DNA of 64,000 nt. Origin: Liolophura sinensis. Taxonomy: Eukaryota > Mollusca > Polyplacophora > Chitonida > Chitonidae. The position numbers and the translations under genes were made by a program. Positions 50,701 to 59,700 of this stretch are shown piece by piece. Location of the stretch: NCBI RefSeq assembly GCF_032854445.1, contig NC_088298.1, forward strand, positions 12,759,504 to 12,823,503, written 5' to 3'. Every line of letters starts with the position of its first letter. The first letter of the stretch is position 1. The notes beneath the pieces are model-generated. The model saw only the letters and a program-made list of their open reading frames with translations. It had not been told where the DNA came from and did no database searches.

Positions 50701-53700
50701 GGTATGTAAGCAGAGTTCTAAACTGAAAACAGTCCATTAAAGTTATTTTTATACAGGCCGTACGTAGGAAGGTCTGCCAGCAACCTGCGCATGGTCGTGG
50801 GTTTCCCCCCGGGCTGTGCCCAGTTTCTGCCCACCCACAATGCTGGTCGCTGTCGTATAAGTGAAATATTCTTGAGTACAGCGTAAAACACCAATCAGAT
50901 AAATAAATTATTTTTATACATGCATTCCAGCAGGTGGATTTAGATGTTTTTCATGTATCGGATGTATCAGTCACACAAACAGTCCAGTTTGCATTGGGAT
51001 ATCTTCGCATATTAAATCAACTGTGTTGGTCATGCGGGTTAAAATTGCTGTGCAAGATATTAACAGCTATATATTCAACACATGTTAGAGCTGAATGTCA
51101 GTCAAACAGTCAAACTGGTTATATACACTAACAGTGTTATTTAACACTGATGACTTTTTAATACTAATGGTAAACACCTATAACTTGTGTCAAGTTGAAC
51201 TTACAGTTTGAAATTCTGGACATTGCAAGGTGCTTGTGCAGCGTGAAAGAAAATACATGCATGGAGTCAACTGCTGTTTTGACATGTAGAAAAAAAAACA
51301 AAAACAAAAAACAAAAACAAGCAGAAATGGTTGATTATCACTACATGTGTACACAGACCTAAACACACACAAATAGACCTAAACACACAAAAGTCTTACA
51401 GCATTAAAAGTATTTACAGCACATTATGCGTTCGTGTGAGTTCAAGTCCAGCTCATGCTGGCTTCCTCTCCGGCCACACGTGGGAAGGTCTGTCAGCAAC
51501 CTGCGGATGGTCGTGGGTTTCCCCTCGGACTGTGCCTGGTTTCCACCCAAAATAATGCTGACCGCCGTCATATAAGTGAAATATTCTTCAGTACGGCGTA
51601 AAACACTAATCAAATAAATAAATACAGCACATTAACTATGGGTATCAAATCAGAATGCCTCAATCTACACATGATTTGAGATGTAATAAATTTAAAGTAG
51701 TGATTTTAGCTGTCTTGATGCCATAATAGGTCGCATCTATATGCTAAATTAAAAAATAAAATTATTATAAGAAGTTGTTCGATGATACTACTTAACATTT
51801 ATGGATAGAATGACACTGAATATGCCTTTCATAAAGCTGCTGAATTCCACATATAAAACAGAAAAGTTTTGATAGGGTGGGAAGAATTTGTATGAATCCT
51901 AAGTGTGTGGTCTAAGTATTGAAATGCAAGATCTCTTGTCATTTTGAATTATTCTGCTCTTCATCTGGTGAGGAGAATTCGTATGAATTAGGGCTTTGAG
52001 TAAGAAGCTCATATCCTCAATTTAATGTCTGAAGTTCTGAATATTTTAAGTTAATTTTTCCATATAAATTAGATGAATTATTAGACATACTTAAACTTAC
52101 TATTACTATTTATGCAATGGTCTTTTTATTTCATCTCTTGTATTGTTGCATTGTGCTTTTCGTTGCATTTTATTTTCTGGGAAAACTTTGTCAACATGGA
52201 TATTAATGTAAAGAAACATACTGTACACATAAGCATGTACATGGAAAGGTTCCCTAATGGCAGAGACTTCTTAACTTGTAGGTTTACATTTTCATGTAAA
52301 TATTATTTCAATGTGATGCAAATTATTAAGCTGTTTATGGTGATAAAATTTGGTGTTGATATTGAGGTAGCAAAGTGCGTGTTAGCTGTGATTTCTGACT
52401 GATTCTAATCAGCATCTAAATCCCTGGGATAATATGGGTAGATGTTTATATCACTTCATACTATCATGGTGGCAAGAGGGTGTGTGTGTGTAAGGTCATG
52501 TTCAGTTGATTTTTTTGTTTCTTTGTTGTCAGCATTTGTATAAACAGGTGCAGTGTTTACATTTCTCAAACATTATTTTGTTGTCATGACATTGAAATCA
52601 ACTGTAGTGTAATTCTCTATGTTCTTGGGACAGCATACTGATACACGACCAATAGTGATTAATAATACAAATAACTGTTACAATTGCTTCTCAACCTTGT
52701 ACATTTTCTGCGTAGATGCTGCTATTTTTTTTGTCCGCTAATTATGTGTGTGAAAGCCATATGGAAGAAAAACAACTGTCTTGACCTACATCTTAATAGG
52801 GTGAATGACAAGAAACGCAAATACAATAATATACATGACAAATTTAATATGTGTATCAATCCCTACGATCTCTGGGGGTCCTCCGTGGCTCAGTTGGTTA
52901 GAGCGCTAGCGCAGCGTAATGACCCAGGGGCCTCTCACCAATGCAGTCACTGTGAGTTCAAGTCCAGCTCATGCTGGCTTCCTCTCCGGCCGTACGTGGG
53001 AAGGTCCTTCAGCAACCTGCGGATGGTCGTGTGTTTCCCCGTGCTCTGCCCGGTTTCCACCCACCATAATGCTGGCCGTCGTCGTATGAGTGAAATATTC
53101 TTGAGTACGGTGTAAAACACCAATCAAAACCAATAAATAAATAAATAACCCTACGATTTCTGTACTTTAGCATTGGTCCAGGCAATTCTTGGATATAGGG
53201 CTAGTGTAAGGATTGTTGATTGTGTGTAGCATCGTTTGTTCATGCTTACACTGCAGTCTAACTACAACGTACAATATGTTATATGATATGTGCATGTAAC
53301 GGGGAAACTCACGACCATCTGCAGATTGCAGGCCTTAATTTTCCATGCAGTGGGATCAGTTGGAAGATTACCTATATCTGGGTGTATAATTTGTTTCATT
53401 TTTGTATAACAACTGTAATCAGTAATCAACTGACGATGACAGTGAGGAGTTGATCAAACCAAAATGTTTTTGCAAGTTACTGATTAACTTCACATGTATG
53501 AAATACATGTACAATGTATCTGGGTTTAAGCTGATAGTCTTGATTCAGTACACTATTGTGTATACAAACTACATTCTTTTAGCTTCAGTGGTCTAATTGG
53601 TTAGAGTGTGTGTCTCGAAGTAGCAAGACCCTGGATCAAACCCAGCTTATGTCACAGCCTTTCAGTTACATTCTTAATTTAATGTCTGAAGTTCTAAATA

Positions 53701-56700
53701 TTTTAAGTTAATTTTTCCATATAAATTAGATGAATTATTAGACATACTTAAACTTACTATTACTATTTATGCAATGGTCTTTTTATTTCATCTCTTGTAT
53801 TGTTGCATTGTGCTTTTCGTTGCATTTTATTTTCTGGGAAAACTTTGTCAACATGGATATTAATGTAAAGAAACATACTGTACACATAAGCATGTACATG
53901 GAAAGGTTCCCTAATGGCAGAGACTTCTTAACTTGTAGGTTTACATTTTCATGTAAATATTATTTACTGTGCGTTCTCCGTTGTGTTACTCTAGCTGTTG
54001 CTGATCATTTGGTTGGGTCAGCTATCAGTGTTGGTGATGACATATCAGGTTGAAAACCTATGAAAAAGTATTCATGTTTAGATACTTCAGTGGCGGCCGC
54101 ACTTTGGCGGCATGGACTGGCACTGCTACAAGGAGACCCATGTGTTCATGTATGCACTAATACTCTAATGACTCCTCATCCTCATAGGACTGAGAAATTG
54201 TTAATGACAATATAAAAACCCAAGCATACATACACATACATGTATTTAGTTATTTATTTGATTGGTGTTTTACGCCATACTCAAGAATATTTGACTTCTA
54301 CGTCGGCAGCCAGCATTACAATGGAAGGAAACGGGGCAGAGCCCGGACGAAACTCACGACCATTAGCAGGTTGCTGACAGACCTTCCTACGTACATCTGG
54401 AGAGGAAGCCAGCATGAGCTGGACTTACAGCAGCCGTTTTGGTGAGACGCTCCTGGGTCATTATGGTGTGCAATCGCGCTAACCAACTGAGCCCCCACAG
54501 ACATGTACATATAGACAAGCTGTTCATGTTACCAATAATTAGTACAGAGTTTGTAACAGTGGATGAATGTATGAATTCTTCATTTGCTATTTGTAACAGT
54601 GGATGAATGTATGAATTCTTCATTTGCTATTTGTAACAGTGGATGAATGTATGAATTCTTCGTTTGCTATTTGTAACAGTGGATGAATGTATGAATTCTT
54701 CGTTTGCTATTTGTAACAGTGGGTGAATGTATGAATTCTTCATTTGCTATTTGTAACAGTGGATGAATGTATGAATTCTTCATTTGCTATTTGTAACAGT
54801 GGATGAATGTATGAATTCTTCATTTGCTATTTGTAACAGTGGATGAATGTATGAATTCTTCGTTTGCTATTTGTAACAGTGGGTGAATGTATGAATTCTT
54901 TGTTTCCTGTTTGTAACAGTGGATGAATGTATGAATTCTTCTTTTGCTATGGATGAATGTATGAATTCTTCGTTTGCTGTTTTATAACAGTGGATGATTC
55001 CAGGCATTCTGTGTCTGTTGTTTGTAAGAGTGGACGAACCCATGAGTTCTGCGTTAGTGTTTTGTACAAGGGGATGAGTTATGTATTTATGTTTTGTGAA
55101 AGGGGATGAGTTAAGTATTTATGTTTTGTGAAAGGGAATGAGTTAGGTATTTATGTTTTGTGAACGGGGATGAGTTATGTATTTGCTGTTTGTATCAGTG
55201 GATGAACCCACGGACACTGGTGTGCCTGGACACAGCTGAGAAACTTCATGTGATTGATGTGAGGTCAGAAGAAGAACTAGAGGTAAGAGGTCAGCTGTTA
55301 GCTATGGCCTGTTCAGATAATATCATAAATGATATGTGTAAATATTGTAAACTGTGTATGCCTATATCGTTATACATGTATGATTACATGCACATGGTCC
55401 GTAGGAGGGATTAAAGGTAGAAAATAGTGATTTGTCGGAGAAAATTAATGATCGAATCGTTTTTGAAACCTATTGCAGTCTTCAGGTTCTGGAGATGTAT
55501 AACTCTGTAACTGGCTGAAGGATTTCTTTTTGTTATCATACGTGACTTTTAATGTTTTAATCAAATGAGGCAAGGAGAGGCTTAGTTTGTTTTTATTTGT
55601 TCCTCTCAGGTGATTGACATCTCTGATGTTCAGCTGGTGTATGGTTCCAGTCACTTCAAGTCTTTAGCAACAGGAGGCAATGTTAGCCAAGCTTTGGTAA
55701 GTACATCTGTTTGTGTCTGAATAGTGTTAAGGACTTTAGTACTTCATAATCGTGCTGCTGAAAATGTGTCTTGTTACTGGATATATCGTGAATTCTGGTC
55801 TTATCCTGTCCAGCTATACTGTCAGACAATCTCTATTTTTCTGATCCATTTCAACTGTTGTACTGTACATTTGAATGCATTCTATTTTGCTGAACTGTCC
55901 ACAGGTTGTACAGTTTTACATTTGAACACATCTTAATTTCCTGATCTGTTCAACTTAAATAGGGGCCTCCATGGCTCGGTCGGTTATAGCGCAGCATAAT
56001 GACCTAGGAGTCTCTCACCAATGCGGTTGCTGTGAGTTCATGTCCAGCTCTTGCTGACTTCCTCTCCGGCCATATGTGTGAAGGTCTGTCAACAGCCTGT
56101 GAATGGTCGTGGGTTTCCCCCGGGCTCTGCCCGATTTCCTCCCACCATAATGCTGGCTGCCGTCGTAGAAGTGAAATATTCTTGAGTACACCATAAAACA
56201 CCAATCAAATAGATAAATAAATCAACTTAAATACTGCATGAAAACATTTGTGTATATAGCTCTATAAGCAACCTGTGGATGGTCGTGGGTTTTCCCATGC
56301 TCTACCTGGTTTCCTCCCATTGTACTGCTCGCTATTGTCGTATAAGTGAAATATTCTTGAGTTAAATGTATACATTTGAACACACCCTAGTTTTTTGTTC
56401 TGCGAGGGATGCATGTAAGCAGGAGGCCTGTCATGTTAACAGTCGTCCTCAGCTACTCTGGTCAGCTGTTTTAACTGGACATGCCATGATCTCATTATTA
56501 ATGCTCTGTGATAAATAAATGTACATGTACATGATATTGTGATGTTTTTGTTCCCCCAGGCGTATGCAGGAGGCCAAGCATGTTATCAGTCAGTCGTCAG
56601 CTACTCGGGACAGCTGTTTCTACTGGGCACTAAAACTGTACATGTCATGTCACTAAGGACCTGGAGAGAGGTATCCTTGTCATTACTTTTCCGTATATTA

Positions 56701-59700
56701 TGTTTACACCTTGAAGGGGCAGTTCTTTCCATGAAAGGCAAGCGGGTGTTTTCATTTGCGTCCAAATACACACAAAAAGTTTTAGGCGACCAAGTAATTG
56801 TTTGGCCATATCGTGAATAGACCATCCTTTATTGCCATCAAAATGTCCCCCGCGTGTCTATGCTTTTCGCTTGGAAATTGTTATCATTTTGAAAATGGAA
56901 GTGCTGTGTGGTAGGCTCTGTGTTGTCATCCACTGTCAGCCGGAAACAGTTTCTTAGTGGGTCATGTTAAGCATGCTTTGATTGGCTAGCAGAAATAAAA
57001 ACATTCCCTCATTGGTCTAGGGTCGATTTATAATGGCATTCTCAACAGAGATGTCAGTTCTTATCTGCCTAGCAGCAGCTAGTTGTCGGATCCATGTTTG
57101 ATAACAACTAATGGCCAGGCATGGGTTTGGAATTGTATGAACATGTCAGTCTCTGCTGGAGGATTAGTCATGTATCCGTAGGAAAACGCAGAAGCTGAAG
57201 ATGTCGCATCATATGGGTTTTAACAGTATAAAAAGTGTCGGTACCATCACAGAAACATTGCTCATAACACAAATTAAAATGTGCTCATTAAATTTGACAT
57301 CTTCAAACACTGTATAAAAGTTTGTCTTTGTAAAAGTTTGCCAGTCTGCCTACCTTGTTGGCTGCAGAGCCCTGGTCGGGGGACGCCATACTGGGAAGAC
57401 TTGCTTGGATCATGTATTGAAAAGCAGGGACAGATCCATGTATTACCCATGCTTTTCCAGAAGCTATATTACATGTATGACTTAACTATAGTTACCCCTC
57501 TTAATTAGCACAATGAAAGTCCGATGCTGTTTATGTAGGTATATTGTGAGAGTATTATTCTTTGTAGACTTTTTATGAAGTACTGAAATTGGCCAGTCCA
57601 ACCAATGTTGTTTTATCTCTAAAATCTTGACTACAAATGTGCATAATTTGTAATTTTGTACTCACCATTTTTTCTGAAGTAAAATGTAAACCTGATCTCA
57701 GGCAGAGATGTGCCTGTGGTACCTGACCACCAAATTATAATCAAAAACTCAGAGGTTCTAAGATGTACCTGAGGTACATCATTGACATTTTTTAACTTTC
57801 AAAGTTTCTAAGGTGTACCTGAGGTACTATGTCTAAGTATTGATTTTTTTTAAAAGGTTCTTGAGGTACATTTGAGATACTTGAGGTACAGTGCACCTCA
57901 GATAAAATAGATGGGGTGTACACCTCGTCTATTCCTCACACCTCGTGTCTGTAAGGCTTGTCTAGTTTCCCCTCACAGGATTTAAATTACAACATGCAGC
58001 GGCGTGTCCCACACATACAACTGCCTTTAGGTGAGTTGTCAACTGAGCTAGAGGGCTGCCCTGTAGCCTTATGTATCAGACAGCGATTGTCCCTTGTGGT
58101 CTGTGTTGTTCACAAAGAAAAGCCCGACATACCTGCAAGGTGTATGTACTGTCATGACGTCACAAGGTCAACGGTGGCTCGATCATAGGGGATTACATTT
58201 TCTGATGTTTGATCATCATGTGTATAACAGTGGAAGGTTTCCCATAATGCTGCCTTTCCTATATCCTCAGCGGATCGATGTCTTGGTGAAGCAGAATCGC
58301 TATCGGGATGCCCTGGCCTTAGCGCTGTCGTTTTATGAGGGTCGAGCAAAAGCGGTTCTTGGACTGTCAGGCTCACCACAGAAGAAAAGGGAAACAATTG
58401 CAGAGTTGGTGAGAAAGCCTGTAATAGGCACACTGTGTACCAATGTAAAGTTTATTATTATGGGAATTTGTGTGAATTCTTGTGTGAATACAAGTGTAAA
58501 AGGTTGATTCTGTGAATTCAGTTTGCCATAGAATGGTGTTTTGAGGTTTCTGTGGAAGCTGGCGTGATATCCTACTGCCAATCTCAGTTTCTGTACGATT
58601 TATTTACATGTATTTATTTATTTGATTGGTGTTTTACGCCGTACTGAAGAATATTTCACTTATACGACGGCGGCCAGCATTATGGTGGGTGGAAACCGGG
58701 CAGAGCCCGGGGGAAACCCATGACTATCCGCAGGTTGCTGCCAGACCTTCCCACGTACGGCTGGAGAGGAAGACAGCATGAGCTGGGCTTGAACTCACAG
58801 CGACTGCATTGGTGAGAGACTCCTGGGTTATTACGCTGCGATAGCGCTCTAACCAACTGAGCCATGGAGGCCTGTACGAGAAGTATTATTCAATTAAGAA
58901 GTAATATTCAGTACCAGAAGTAATATTCTGAGCCAGATGTAATATTCTGTGCCAGAAGTAATATTCTGTGCCAGAAGTAATATTCAGTACCAGAAGTAAT
59001 ATTCTGTGCCAGAAGTAATATTCTGTGCCAGAAGTAATATTCTGTGCCAGAAGTAATATTCAGTGACAGAAGTAATGTTCAGTGACAGAAGTAATGTTCA
59101 GTGCCAGAAGTAATGTTCAGTGCCAGAAGTAATATTCAGTACCAGAAGTAATGTTCAGTGCCAGAAGTAATGTTCAGTGCCAGAAGTAATATTCAGTGAC
59201 AGAAGTAATGTTCAGTGCCAGAAGTAATATTCAGTGACAGAAGTAATGTTCAGTGCCAGAAGTAATATTCAGTACCAGAAGTAATGTTCAGTGCCAGAAG
59301 TAATGTTCAGTGCCAGAAGTAATATTCAGTGACAGAAGTAATGTTCAGTGCCAGAAGTAATGTTCAGTGACAGAAGTAATGTTCAGTGCCAGAAGTAATA
59401 TTTAGTACCAGAAGTAATATTCAGTGCCAGAAGTAATATTCAGTACCAGAAGTAATGTTCAGTGCCAGAAGTAATGTTCAGTGCCAGAAGTAATATTCAG
59501 TGACAGAAGTAATGTTCAGTGCCAGAAGTAATATTCAGTGACAGAAGTAATGTTCAGTGCCAGAAGTAATATTCAGTACCAGAAGTAATATTCTGAGCCA
59601 GATGTAATATTCTGTGCCAGAAGTAATATTCTGTGCCAGAAGTAATATTCAGTACCAGAAGTAATATTCTGTGCCAGAAGTAATATTCAGTGAGAGAAGT

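Noticed and set aside
52112-52402. Possible small gene repeated at 53769-54053
   Set aside because: Both frames lie in the duplicated intronic segment, diverge at its end, and show no family match or start context.
53583-53655. A functional tRNA gene
   Set aside because: Promoter-like boxes are present, but the acceptor stem does not pair and no terminator-like T run follows at the right distance.
56671-56820. Extension of VPS8 exon 17 past its donor
   Set aside because: Family similarity ends at T-W-R-E, and exon 18 joins in phase there.
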